The notes under the pieces were generated by a model that ran no database searches, was not told the origin of the DNA, and saw only the letters and a program-made list of their open reading frames with translations. A stretch of 23,976 nucleotides of DNA, from the NCBI GenBank assembly GCA_027371725.1, contig DAHXMN010000005.1:1-23976 (forward strand), read 5' to 3'. Shown one piece after another: positions 1-6,683 of this stretch. Made by a program: the position numbers and the translations under genes. Numbering within the stretch: position 1 is the stretch's first letter; the number at the start of each line of letters is the position of its first letter. The DNA comes from Candidatus Woesearchaeota archaeon. GTDB taxonomy: Archaea; Nanobdellota; Nanobdellia; Woesearchaeales; UBA525.

Positions 1-1
1 C

Positions 2-340
2 CGGAAGTACAAGGACGAGATCCTGAAGAGCTGGCCGCCCGAGCTGATCGTCGCGGTCTTCGACAGGCTCGAGATTCCGTACGACAAGGAAGCCGTCCTG
101 AAGGACGAGGAACGCAGCCGCCTGCGGCAGCAGTTCCGCAAGGCAGCGCGGAAAGCCGAGCTGGACGACGACATCGTCGCCGCTGCCGAGAAGCTCATCG
201 ATGGGAAGCGCGTCCGGACCAAGGCGTTCTGGGAGTTCGTCGACGCCCTCCTCTCGAAGAGCGTCCCGAAGTACTGGGGGGATGCGATTGTGAAGTTCCT
301 GAAGGAGAAGAAAGACGAGAGGGAAGAGCTCACTTCGTGA
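2..340 (+). CDS. C-terminal part of an unrecognised protein (5' end outside the window)
   Basis: An open frame enters from the left edge in frame 2 and ends at a TGA at 338-340, giving 112 residues. The fragment is highly charged and looks alpha-helical: it starts RKYKDEILKSWPPEL and has a tryptophan/lysine-rich end around VPKYWGDAIVKFLKEKK. No catalytic motif, cysteine pair or membrane segment is visible, and I do not recognise the family. Its last 11 bases overlap the end of the convergent gene on the other strand, so the two stop codons share the segment 330-340. GC-rich third positions match neighbouring genes. It is very likely a real gene, but its function cannot be read from this fragment. 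Confidence 0.75.
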   Translation, partial: RKYKDEILKSWPPELIVAVFDRLEIPYDKEAVLKDEERSRLRQQFRKAARKAELDDDIVAAAEKLIDGKRVRTKAFWEFVDALLSKSVPKYWGDAIVKFLKEKKDEREELTS

Positions 341-1568
341 AGAGCGGCGTCTTGATCAGCGAATATATCTCTTCCGCCTCGGTCTCCGGGAGCCCGCGCC
401 AGTAGGTCGTCATCTGAAGGAAGAGGGGCTTCCCGTCGCGTTCGAGCATCCCCTCGCACGTCTCGAGACCGTCCTTGCGGTGGATCGTGAGGTAGGATTG
501 ACAGGTCTCGCTCGCATCGATTACGGCATCCCTGAGCTGTTCCGCAGCGGCACGGTACAACGCCTGAAGATGCGGCCGCTCGTCGGCAGGGGAAGCGTCC
601 GCTTTCGCGCCGCCGAGGAGCAGGGAATCGTCCCTCTGCCCGGCCTTGATGAGCGCGGAGAGCAGGTCGATATGCGTGAGCGAGAGGACGGAACCGCCGA
701 GCGTCGAGCGCAGATGCGCACGGTATTCCGCGAGATGGATGGCATCCCTACGCAGCAGGTCAGTCGTCCTCCTGAAGCTCTCTTCATCGCGGGGGTCGAA
801 GGCGTTCGCGTAGTTCGTGGCCACGAAGGACATCAAGACCTTCTGCGACGAGGGATCATCGGCGTAGGCGGCGCCGATGATCCGCAGCAAGCGATGGAGC
901 GGGAAGCGGGCCCTCAGGTCGTTGAAGTCGAGCGTCTGGAAGCCCTCCTTGCCTGCAACGTCATAGAGTGTCGCGAGGAACGGGTGAAGTTTGAATGTCG
1001 GCGCGTCTTCACCCTTGAAGATCCCGTCGAACTGGGCATGTTCGGCAGGATCCTGCGGATTGATGCCATAGAAGAACGCAGTCCCCTCGAGGATTCCCCT
1101 CAGCGAGCGGTCCATCTTGTGCGTGCGGGAAAGATACTCCTCGAAGAAAGAAGGACGGATCTCCTCGTAGTTCCTGACCAGTTTGATCCTCTCGATATCG
1201 CTGTGAAGGATGCTGAAGGCGAAGTAGGGCGTGCGCTCGAGAAGCGTCGGCAACGCCTCCTCGAGCGATTGATTTTCGGAGAGGAGAGGGATCAGGTCAG
1301 CAAAGAGCTCTTGATGGGGACGGGAGAGATCGCGCTCGGACATCTTCCTGATGGTCCGCTCCTCCGCCAGAGTAATCGTCCGGTCGCGGTTGGCGAAGCG
1401 GTAGAGGGTGTAGAGCTGGCGCAGGGTGAGACTGGGCGCGAAGCCATCGTTCTGGAGCCGCCGCTCAGCGGAACGTGCATGGAGCAGCCCATGGGCGATC
1501 TGGCGCTCCAGTCCAGAGGGTGCTTTTGACGGGACGCCGGGGAGACCGGTCCGTTTCTTGTCGGCCAT
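330..1568 (-). CDS. Hypothetical protein, 412 aa
   Basis: This 412-residue protein has no motif I recognise. It is predicted mostly alpha-helical and soluble, with an Arg/Lys-rich N terminus (MADKKRTGLPG) and no signal peptide or membrane helix. The start ATG at 1566-1568 lies about 22 bp downstream of a canonical box on the minus strand (1590-1598, ATTTATAAA in plus orientation), so the mRNA is probably leaderless. That supports this start over any internal one. The 3' end converges with and overlaps the preceding plus-strand gene by 11 bp. Divergent from it, after an AT-rich spacer, is the small acidic protein gene. GC-rich third positions and an intact long frame support coding. No function is proposed. 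Confidence 0.8.
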   Translation of the reverse strand: MADKKRTGLPGVPSKAPSGLERQIAHGLLHARSAERRLQNDGFAPSLTLRQLYTLYRFANRDRTITLAEERTIRKMSERDLSRPHQELFADLIPLLSENQSLEEALPTLLERTPYFAFSILHSDIERIKLVRNYEEIRPSFFEEYLSRTHKMDRSLRGILEGTAFFYGINPQDPAEHAQFDGIFKGEDAPTFKLHPFLATLYDVAGKEGFQTLDFNDLRARFPLHRLLRIIGAAYADDPSSQKVLMSFVATNYANAFDPRDEESFRRTTDLLRRDAIHLAEYRAHLRSTLGGSVLSLTHIDLLSALIKAGQRDDSLLLGGAKADASPADERPHLQALYRAAAEQLRDAVIDASETCQSYLTIHRKDGLETCEGMLERDGKPLFLQMTTYWRGLPETEAEEIYSLIKTPLFTK

Positions 1569-1589
1569 GGGGGTGAGCGAGGAAGCGGG

Positions 1590-1598
1590 ATTTATAAA
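1590..1598 (-). promoter_or_regulatory. TATA box of the 412-aa gene
   Basis: On the minus strand the sequence reads TTTATAAAT, about 22-24 bp before the ATG at 1568. This spacing puts the likely transcription start at or next to the start codon. Confidence 0.65.
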
Positions 1599-1684
1599 CT
1601 TTATTAATTTTAATTACCTAATAGTAGTAATAAATTAACCTCCATTTTCGGTCGACAGAACGTGCTGGAAGCGAGGACCATAAA

Positions 1685-1693
1685 CTTTTTATA
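1685..1693 (+). promoter_or_regulatory. TATA box of the small acidic protein gene
   Basis: CTTTTTATA lies 24-32 bp before the ATG at 1717. Between them, GGAGTGA just before the ATG (about 1705-1711) can act as a ribosome binding site, so the transcript probably has a very short leader. Confidence 0.6.
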
Positions 1694-1716
1694 GCCCCCG
1701 CTTCGGGAGTGACAAT

Positions 1717-1965
1717 ATGGCCGACAATGAGGAAACGGACAACAGCGAGCAGAACGTCTACGGCAACGAGGGGCGCGAAGCCCTGATGGACGACGGGGAG
1801 ATCTCCGCAGAGGAAGAGGCATTCATGGCCGGCTACGACGAGACGGAGAAAGAGAAAGAGGACTCCACAGAGGAAGCCTATGACAAGGCGTTCGCGACCC
1901 GTCGCACCAAGAAACGGCAGAGCCACAAGGACGACGAGGATGAGGACGAGGAAGACGACTTCTGA
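1717..1965 (+). CDS. Small acidic protein, 82 aa
   Basis: This 82-residue, strongly acidic protein has a central segment DGEISAEEEAFMAGYDE (about residues 27-43) and an Asp/Glu-only C-terminal tail after a short basic stretch (TRRTKKRQSHK). I recall similar short acidic proteins with an EEEAFMxGY-like core in DPANN genomes; this is memory of a pattern and not a search. The low-complexity ends suggest an intrinsically disordered protein, perhaps a partner of a basic protein or nucleoprotein. It has its own TATA box and a ribosome binding site (GGAGTGA) shortly before the ATG. It converges on thrS, with a hairpin-bearing 179-bp gap between the two stop codons. Confidence 0.75.
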   Translation: MADNEETDNSEQNVYGNEGREALMDDGEISAEEEAFMAGYDETEKEKEDSTEEAYDKAFATRRTKKRQSHKDDEDEDEEDDF

Positions 1966-2042
1966 ATCCTCCCTTGAAACCTGTTTCATTTTTCTGACGA
2001 TAGAGAAGCAAGCTCGTCGCGCAGGGATGCCCCTCGAGGGAC

Positions 2043-2085
2043 GCAGCGCCTTCGAGAGCGACGGCGGGAGGCTCGAAGACGCTGC
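2043..2085. terminator. Long hairpin between convergent genes
   Basis: GCAGCG (2043-2048) and CTTCGAG (2050-2056) pair with CTCGAAG (2072-2078) and CGCTGC (2080-2085). This gives 13 base pairs interrupted only by one C-A mismatch, with a 15-nt loop. It lies in the gap between the stop of the small acidic gene and the stop of thrS, so it could end or stabilise transcripts from either side. No long U tract follows directly. Confidence 0.5.
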
Positions 2086-2144
2086 AACGCGAAGCGATTC
2101 GCCCCAGAGCCCGGAAAAAGAGGAGAAGAAAAAAGAGCCGACTC

Positions 2145-4046
2145 TTATCGTCGCTCGCGCGCCTCGGCGAGGAGCTCGGCGATCACGTCCTGATAACGCT
2201 TCGCGCCGTGCTGGACGTTGTCCCGCGTCCGTACGGAGACCGTGCCGTCCACGACCTCCTTGTCGCCCACGACGAGGATGTAGTTCACCTGGTCGAGCTG
2301 CGCCTCGCGGATCTTCTTGTTCGTCGTCTCGGTGCGGCTGTCCAGCTCGGCGCGCAGCCCGGCCGCGCGCATCGCCGCGACGACGCCCTTCGCGTACGGC
2401 AGGTGGCGGTCCGAGATGGTGAGGACGCGCGCCTGCACCGGCGAGAGCCAGAGCGGGAACTTCGCCGCGTAGTGCTCGATGAGGATGCCGATGAACCGCT
2501 CGAGCGAGCCGAGGATCGCCTTGTGGATCATGATCGGCGTGTGCTTCTTCCCATCCGCGCCCTCGTACGTCGCTCCGAAGCGGAGCGGCAGCTGGAAGTC
2601 GAGCTGGATCGTGGCAAGCTGCCATTCGCGGCCGAGCGCGTCCTTGATTCGGATGTCGATCTTCGGGCCGTAGAACGCACCGTCGCCAGGGTTGACGGTA
2701 AACGGCATCTTCTTCTTCTTGAGCGTGCCTGCGAGGATGCTCTCGGCCTTCTCCCAGAGGACGGGGTCGCCCATGTACTTCTCCGGCCGGGTGCTCAGGG
2801 CGAGACCGTACTCGAAGTGGAAGACGTCATCGTAGACGTGCTTCACGAAGCCGAGGAGCGCCTCGACCTCCTCCCCGATCTGCTCCTCGGCGCAGAAGGT
2901 GTGACTGTCGTCCTGGCTGAACTTGCGCACGCGAGTGAGACCGGCGAGCACGCCTTTCAGCTCGTTGCGGTGGAGCGGGGCGAAGTCCGCGATCCTGAGG
3001 GGCAAGTCACGGTAACTCCTGCTCTCGTTCATGAAAATGAGGACGTGGCTCGGGCAGTTCATCGGCTTGAGCGAGAAGTCCCTACCGTCGACCTTCAAGG
3101 TGAACATGTCCTCGCGGTAGTGCTCCCAGTGGCCGCTCGTCTCCCAGAGCTGCTTGTCATAGATGAGCGGCGTGACGACCTCGTCGTAGCCGCGCTTCAT
3201 GTACTCCTCACGAACGAAGGCGAGGAGCTCGTTGTAGAGGACCGCGCCCTTGAAGAGGAAGAAGGGGCTGCCCGGACTGTACTCGTGGAACATCACCAGC
3301 CCATGCTCCCGACCGAGACGACGATGGTCGCGCTTCTCAGCCTCCTCCAACATCGTGAGGTAGTCGTTCAGCTCCTTCTTCGTGGCGAAGCAGGCGCCGT
3401 AGACTCTCGTCAGCTGCTCGCGTTTCGCGTCGCCGCGCCAGTACGCGCCGGCGAGCTTCGTCAATCTGAATGCTTCGAGGAATTTGGTGTTCGGGACGTG
3501 GGGGCCGCGACAAAGGTCGATGAAGTCACCCTCGCGATAGGCGCTGCTCCCCTCCTCGAACTCGTCGATCATCTCGAGCTTGAACTTGTTCGCGGCGTAG
3601 TCCTTCTTGGCGGCGGCCTTGTCCTTGTACTCGATCCGCTCGACCGCGAGCTTCTCTTTCGCGATCTTCCGCATCTCCTGCTCGAGCTTGGCAAGATCCT
3701 CCTCCTTGAGGGAGAGGCTGCCGAAGTCGTAGTAGAAACCGTTCTCGACGACGGGGCCGATGGTCGGTTTCGCGTCAGGATAGAGCCGCTTGACCGCGTG
3801 CGCGAGGAGGTGGGCGCAGCTGTGACGCAGCACATCCAGGCCTTCCGCGTCCTTCAAGGTGAGGAGCTGGACCGTCGCGTCGTGGTCGATTGGACGGGTG
3901 ACGTCGACAGTCTTGCCGTCAACCTTCGCAGCTATCGCCGCGCGGGCGAGGCCGTCGCTGATGGATTGCGCGATCTGGAGCGGCGTCACGCCCTTGTCGA
4001 ACTGCTTGGCGCTGCCGTCGGGGAAAGTCATCTTGATCTTGGACAT
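2145..4046 (-). CDS. thrS: Threonyl-tRNA synthetase, bacterial-type
   Basis: This class II synthetase charges tRNA-Thr. Domains in order are: TGS (about 1-60); the N2 editing domain with H75-S-C-A-H79 and C179-R-G-P-H183; the catalytic core with zinc ligands C331 (in MNCPSH), H382 (in DDSHTF) and H508 (in IMIHKA) and motif 2 around LHRNELKG; and a C-terminal anticodon-binding domain (about 535-633). Its 633 residues fit the bacterial enzymes. Many archaeal ThrRS enzymes carry an unrelated D-aminoacyl-deacylase-like editing domain, so this gene is of bacterial type and was probably acquired by transfer. AAGGTGAT lies six bases before the ATG. Possible TATA boxes sit at 4079-4090 and, further upstream, at 4208-4216. 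The start is supported by the conserved TGS N terminus. Confidence 0.97.
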   Translation of the reverse strand: MSKIKMTFPDGSAKQFDKGVTPLQIAQSISDGLARAAIAAKVDGKTVDVTRPIDHDATVQLLTLKDAEGLDVLRHSCAHLLAHAVKRLYPDAKPTIGPVVENGFYYDFGSLSLKEEDLAKLEQEMRKIAKEKLAVERIEYKDKAAAKKDYAANKFKLEMIDEFEEGSSAYREGDFIDLCRGPHVPNTKFLEAFRLTKLAGAYWRGDAKREQLTRVYGACFATKKELNDYLTMLEEAEKRDHRRLGREHGLVMFHEYSPGSPFFLFKGAVLYNELLAFVREEYMKRGYDEVVTPLIYDKQLWETSGHWEHYREDMFTLKVDGRDFSLKPMNCPSHVLIFMNESRSYRDLPLRIADFAPLHRNELKGVLAGLTRVRKFSQDDSHTFCAEEQIGEEVEALLGFVKHVYDDVFHFEYGLALSTRPEKYMGDPVLWEKAESILAGTLKKKKMPFTVNPGDGAFYGPKIDIRIKDALGREWQLATIQLDFQLPLRFGATYEGADGKKHTPIMIHKAILGSLERFIGILIEHYAAKFPLWLSPVQARVLTISDRHLPYAKGVVAAMRAAGLRAELDSRTETTNKKIREAQLDQVNYILVVGDKEVVDGTVSVRTRDNVQHGAKRYQDVIAELLAEARERR

Positions 4047-4078
4047 GCGATCACCTTGGGCTGTTGTTCTGGAAGGAG

Positions 4079-4090
4079 ATTAAAAAATTA
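4079..4090 (-). promoter_or_regulatory. Probable proximal TATA element of thrS
   Basis: An AT-only stretch (TTAATTTTTTAA on the minus strand) lies about 33-44 bp before the thrS ATG. It leaves room for the AAGGTGAT ribosome binding site in a short leader. The match to the canonical box is only moderate. Confidence 0.45.
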
Positions 4091-4207
4091 ACCGTTCTTG
4101 GGCCGAGAAGAGGATCTCACTGCCGCGTGCGCAGCAGGAAGATGCCTGAGAAGGACGTGTTCCACAAGTACTTGTGCCAAGCCATGCCGACGGAACCGGG
4201 ACGGTGC

Positions 4208-4216
4208 TATATAAAC
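4208..4216 (-). promoter_or_regulatory. Canonical TATA box upstream of thrS
   Basis: On the minus strand this reads GTTTATATA, identical in form to the box of the TFE gene at 11396. It is stronger than the proximal thrS element but about 160 bp from the ATG. It would give either a leader of about 135 nt or a separate short transcript. A 22-codon frame at 4117-4185 begins about 24 bp downstream of it. Confidence 0.55.
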
Positions 4217-4241
4217 CTGACGATAAGGAATGCATTCCAGC

Positions 4242-4430
4242 CGCGATTCTCGCCGCCGCCCCGGCACAATACCCGACGGCGAGCATGGCGCAGCGCCATA
4301 ATCGCGAGCCGCCATTCTTTTCCCGGACCGGACGGGAGGTTCCGGCTCTGTAGAGGCGGAACCCAGGAACGAAGTGACTGAGACTCGTGTTCGGAGAACG
4401 CGAGGATCAGGAGTTCAGGGAGCGACTGGG
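4242..4430. other. Structured intergenic element upstream of thrS (three-way junction plus hairpins)
   Basis: The 427-bp gap between thrS and the H1-like gene holds nested inverted repeats. CGCGATT (4242-4248) pairs with AATCGCG (4300-4306) and encloses two hairpins: TCGCCG (4250-4255) with CGGCGA (4277-4282), and ATGGCG (4285-4290) with CGCCAT (4294-4299). A second hairpin pairs GGTTCCG (4338-4344) with CGGAACC (4357-4363). A third pairs CTGA plus CTCGTGTTC (4378-4392) with GAACGCGAG plus TCAG (4396-4410), with opposed GA/GA between the two helices and one G-U pair. On the minus strand, 4275-4313 can instead fold into the internal-loop hairpin shared with 15331-15379. No convincing long reading frame is present. 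Confidence 0.6.
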
Positions 4431-4473
4431 AACAAATCCGCCGCGGCGACGAGAAAGGGAAAGTTATTGATGT

Positions 4474-5151
4474 CTATCGGAAGAAGCTGAAGAACCCGCG
4501 GCGCGACTTCTTCGCCGGCCTCTTGACGGCCTTCTTCTTGACAGGCCTCTTGACCGCCTTCTTCTGCTTCGCGCTCTTGACCGCCTTCTTGGAGACCCCC
4601 TTCTTGACGGACCGCTTCACCGCCTTCTTCAAGGGCTTCTTCGTCGTCTTCGTGATCGCCTTCGGAACCTTCTTCATAGCCTTCCTGACCGCCTTCTTCG
4701 CAGGCTTCTTGACCGCCTTCTTCTTCGCCATCTTCTTCTTGGCAGCAGCCTTGGGAGCTTTCTCGGGAGCTTTCTTCGGTGCCTTCCTCGCGGGCTTCGA
4801 CTCCTCGCGCGCCACGACAATCGGCACGGACTTCCGCTGCATGACCATCTTCGGCAGGATCTTCTCAGCACGCGGCGCGGGCTTCGGTTTCTCCTCCGCC
4901 TTCCCCTCCGCCTCGACGATGCCCGGCGGCGGCGCGACCGTGACGCCTTCCGGTTCGACGGTGTAGATGAACGTGTTCCGGACGCCGGTGTTCTTGTACT
5001 TGAGGAGGTTGGTCTTCCGCAGCTTCTTGAGGCTCATCGTCACGGAGCCGATGCTGACGCGCAGCTGCTCTGAGATGTCACGGCTCGTGAACCACTTCCC
5101 CTTATGCTGGGTCAAAAAATCGTAGACTTCCTGCTGTCCTATCCCGACCAC
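4474..5151 (-). CDS. Winged-helix protein with histone H1-like lysine-rich tail
   Basis: Residues 1 to about 68 form a winged helix-turn-helix (QQEVYDFLTQHKGKWFTSRD, then ISEQLRVSIGSVTMSLKKLR, then a wing ending FIYTVEPEG). A linker rich in Pro, Ala and Glu follows. From about residue 118 to 220 the chain is almost only Lys, Ala, Pro, Val and Arg, in repeated KKAVK/KKPVKK units, ending SRRGFFSFFR. The layout of a globular winged helix plus a basic H1-like tail suggests a DNA-binding or chromatin-compacting protein acting on the nucleoid; that role is inferred. The start is a GTG. GTTTAAATA lies 31-39 bp upstream with no clear ribosome binding site, so a nearly leaderless start is likely. Confidence 0.85.
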   Translation of the reverse strand: MVGIGQQEVYDFLTQHKGKWFTSRDISEQLRVSIGSVTMSLKKLRKTNLLKYKNTGVRNTFIYTVEPEGVTVAPPPGIVEAEGKAEEKPKPAPRAEKILPKMVMQRKSVPIVVAREESKPARKAPKKAPEKAPKAAAKKKMAKKKAVKKPAKKAVRKAMKKVPKAITKTTKKPLKKAVKRSVKKGVSKKAVKSAKQKKAVKRPVKKKAVKRPAKKSRRGFFSFFR

Positions 5152-5181
5152 CCGCCTTTCGGGGGGAAGGAACCCGCGGAC

Positions 5182-5190
5182 TATTTAAAC
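5182..5190 (-). promoter_or_regulatory. TATA box of the H1-like gene, in an AT-rich cluster
   Basis: GTTTAAATA on the minus strand is the nearest of four TATA-like stretches between 5182 and 5256. It lies about 31 bp before the GTG start. The cluster is an unusually AT-rich island in this GC-rich genome. Confidence 0.55.
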
Positions 5191-5268
5191 CTTACTTTTT
5201 GCGATTTAAAAAGGAACAGACCTTATTTAAAAATAAACTGCGCTTCATTTATAAATATGAACTGCGAT

Positions 5269-5433
5269 TCAGAGAAGCAACACAGTCCCCGTGACGAAGA
5301 GGACGAAGCCGATGGCGAAGGCGCCCCAGCCGTACCACTCCATCTGGCTCATGCTTGAGAAGTACCTCTTCACCGAAGCGATCCACCGGTTGAGCGAATC
5401 ATTGAACTGCTGGCTGAGCTCGCCGAGGTCCAT
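5269..5433 (-). CDS. 54-aa single-pass membrane protein
   Basis: This short frame starts at ATG 5431-5433 and ends with TGA at 5269-5271. It encodes MDLGELSQQFNDSLNRWIAS followed by a linker and a C-terminal hydrophobic helix (WGAFAIGFVLFVTGTVLLL, residues 36-54). The amphipathic, polar N-terminal half probably stays in the cytoplasm while the last 19 residues span the membrane. A perfect minus-strand TATA box (5456-5464) lies 23 bp before the ATG, so the mRNA is probably leaderless. I recall similar tiny membrane proteins ending in an aromatic-Gly-hydrophobic helix from DPANN genomes, but cannot name a function. It sits between the H1-like gene and the small zinc-ribbon gene, all on the same strand. 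Confidence 0.75.
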   Translation of the reverse strand: MDLGELSQQFNDSLNRWIASVKRYFSSMSQMEWYGWGAFAIGFVLFVTGTVLLL

Positions 5434-5455
5434 GCGCGAGAAACGGGAAAATGGG

Positions 5456-5464
5456 TTTATAAAT
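5456..5464 (-). promoter_or_regulatory. TATA box of the 54-aa membrane protein gene
   Basis: ATTTATAAA on the minus strand lies 23 bp before the ATG at 5433. This is the spacing expected for a leaderless archaeal transcript and is the main support for the small gene. Confidence 0.65.
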
Positions 5465-5472
5465 GTTGTCGT

Positions 5473-5628
5473 CTACTTCGATGGCCCCGAGGCGACGCCA
5501 ACGCAGACGGTCTTCTCCGTGTGGCAGCTCGCGCAGCGGTACGTGATGTAGCGCGAATTGCCGGAGTTGAGCGTCCCGACCTTCGTCATCTGGGTCCTGC
5601 AGAGATCGCATTGCGGATTGTCAGCCAT
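5473..5628 (-). CDS. 51-aa zinc-ribbon protein
   Basis: The protein has two CxxC knuckles, C7-D-L-C10 and C32-A-S-C35, in a 51-residue chain that begins MADNPQCDLCRTQM. This spacing fits a zinc ribbon of the kind found in small archaeal RNA- or DNA-binding proteins; the ligand and partner are unknown. I chose the internal ATG at 5626-5628 because GAGGTG lies about six bases upstream and a perfect TATA box lies at 5671-5679, about 45 bp upstream. A longer in-frame start at 5724 would run through the promoter and into the repeat element. The TATA box and ribosome binding site make this a confident small gene. Confidence 0.85.
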   Translation of the reverse strand: MADNPQCDLCRTQMTKVGTLNSGNSRYITYRCASCHTEKTVCVGVASGPSK

Positions 5629-5670
5629 GAAAAGCACCTCGTCGTCGCTAATCGACCCCGCCGCGGCGAC

Positions 5671-5679
5671 TATATAAAT
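5671..5679 (-). promoter_or_regulatory. TATA box of the zinc-ribbon gene
   Basis: ATTTATATA on the minus strand is followed by a leader of about 20 nt containing GAGGTG. The CTGTAGAA repeat element begins 16 bp upstream of this box. Confidence 0.7.
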
Positions 5680-5694
5680 GTTCCGGGGGCGTCG

Positions 5695-5860
5695 GGTCTG
5701 TAGAAAGTGATGGTCGCCAGCCAAAAGGCGAGGCGTGCGGAGAGACCGTCAGAGGCAGAGTAGGGGGGGGACGCCCCCTACGGGGACGAAGCCATTCAGA
5801 GCGGCAAGCGATTGCCGAGCAGTCGGCGACCCGAGCAAGAGCGGGAACGTTCTACAGGCC
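5695..5860. repeat. CTGTAGAA-family palindromic element, copy A (166 nt)
   Basis: The ends pair over 11 bp: GGTCTGTAGAA (5695-5705) with TTCTACAGGCC (5850-5860), including one G-U pair. Inside, GGTCGCC (5712-5718) pairs with GGCGACC (5825-5831), GTAGGGGG (5760-5767) with CCCCCTAC (5774-5781), and CGGCAA (5802-5807) with TTGCCG (5812-5817) around a GCGA tetraloop of the GNRA type. It fills the divergent gap between the zinc-ribbon gene and the phosphoesterase gene. The closing stem is shared with copies at 6912-7331 and 18233-18374. Confidence 0.65.
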
Positions 5861-5882
5861 CATGGGGCGTCCAGAGGCAATC

Positions 5883-5890
5883 AATAAAAG
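5883..5890 (+). promoter_or_regulatory. Probable TATA box of the phosphoesterase gene
   Basis: AATAAAAG lies 23-30 bp before the ATG at 5913 in an otherwise GC-rich region. A box here argues against the in-frame ATG at 5862 as the start. Confidence 0.5.
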
Positions 5891-5912
5891 AGGACCGCCC
5901 TTCCTGCGGGCC

Positions 5913-6683
5913 ATGGAGCTTCTCCCAGGGCTGGAGCCGGACGGCGCGGCGCTCTACCTCCCGGCGAGCAAGGCGCTCGTCCTCGCGGACCTCCACATCG
6001 GGTATGAGGAGGAGAAGCGGAACCGGGGCGTGCTGCTGCCGGCCGCGCAGCGCCGGCTCTTCATCGACGAGATCGAGCGGCTGTTGGAGCGGCACGACGT
6101 CGAGCGGATCGTGCTGGCGGGCGACGTGAAGCACGAGTTCGGCAGGATCTCGCAGCAGGAGTGGAGTGGCGTCCTCGGCTTCCTGCGGCGGCTGCAAGAG
6201 CACGCCGTGGTCGAGGTGATCGCGGGGAACCACGATACCCTGCTCGCGCCGATCCTCGCGAAAGAGCCGATCCCGCTCGTGAAGAGCGCGCTGCTCGGCG
6301 ACGTGCTCGTCGTCCACGGCGACGCGACGCTGAAGGAGCTGATCGAGGAGGGCGCACTCAAGAAGGAGGAGCTGGCCGCAGCGAAGACGGTCGTGATGGG
6401 CCACGAGCACCCCGCCTTGCGGCTGACGGACGGCATCCGGACGGAGACGGTGAAGTGCTTCCTCGTCGGCAAGACGCGGCAGGGCCGACGGTCGTTGCCG
6501 CTGGTCGTGGTGCCGTCGTTCAACCCGTTGAGCTACGGGACCGATGTGCTCCGGGAGCGGCCGCTGGGGCCGCTCCTCGGAGCGTTCGGTGATTTCTCTG
6601 CCTTTGCGCTTGTTGATGGGAAGGTTTTGGCGTTCGGGTCGGTAGAAACTCTGCAAAGGCGTGAGCGTGAGTTCATTCGATGA
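5913..6683 (+). CDS. ICC/SbcD-related metallophosphoesterase
   Basis: This 256-aa protein has the calcineurin-like metallophosphoesterase motifs in order: D26-L-H28 (ADLHIGYE), G-D71 (AGDVKHEFG), G-N-H107-D108 (AGNHDT), H135 in VVHGD, and G-H-E-H (163-166, MGHEHPAL). The DLHIGYE and KHEFG sequences are typical of the archaeal SbcD-related ICC family (TIGR00024-like), which is often paired with helicase or nuclease genes. A two-metal phosphodiesterase or nuclease activity is likely; the substrate is unknown. I chose the ATG at 5913 because family members start just before the first strand and a TATA-like AATAAAAG lies 23-30 bp upstream. The 3' end overlaps the convergent 48-aa gene by 11 bp. 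Confidence 0.92.
   Translation: MELLPGLEPDGAALYLPASKALVLADLHIGYEEEKRNRGVLLPAAQRRLFIDEIERLLERHDVERIVLAGDVKHEFGRISQQEWSGVLGFLRRLQEHAVVEVIAGNHDTLLAPILAKEPIPLVKSALLGDVLVVHGDATLKELIEEGALKKEELAAAKTVVMGHEHPALRLTDGIRTETVKCFLVGKTRQGRRSLPLVVVPSFNPLSYGTDVLRERPLGPLLGAFGDFSAFALVDGKVLAFGSVETLQRREREFIR

Noticed and set aside
2208..4091. A 627-codon open frame on the plus strand across thrS
   Set aside because: It is antisense to a clear ThrRS and arises from GC-rich third positions. Its Val/Leu/Glu/Asp/Arg composition is typical of a shadow frame, and no promoter precedes it.
4228..4440. Structured gap upstream of thrS as SRP RNA or RNase P RNA
   Set aside because: I could not find the conserved SRP helix 8 sequences or the RNase P core motifs, so neither identity can be supported.
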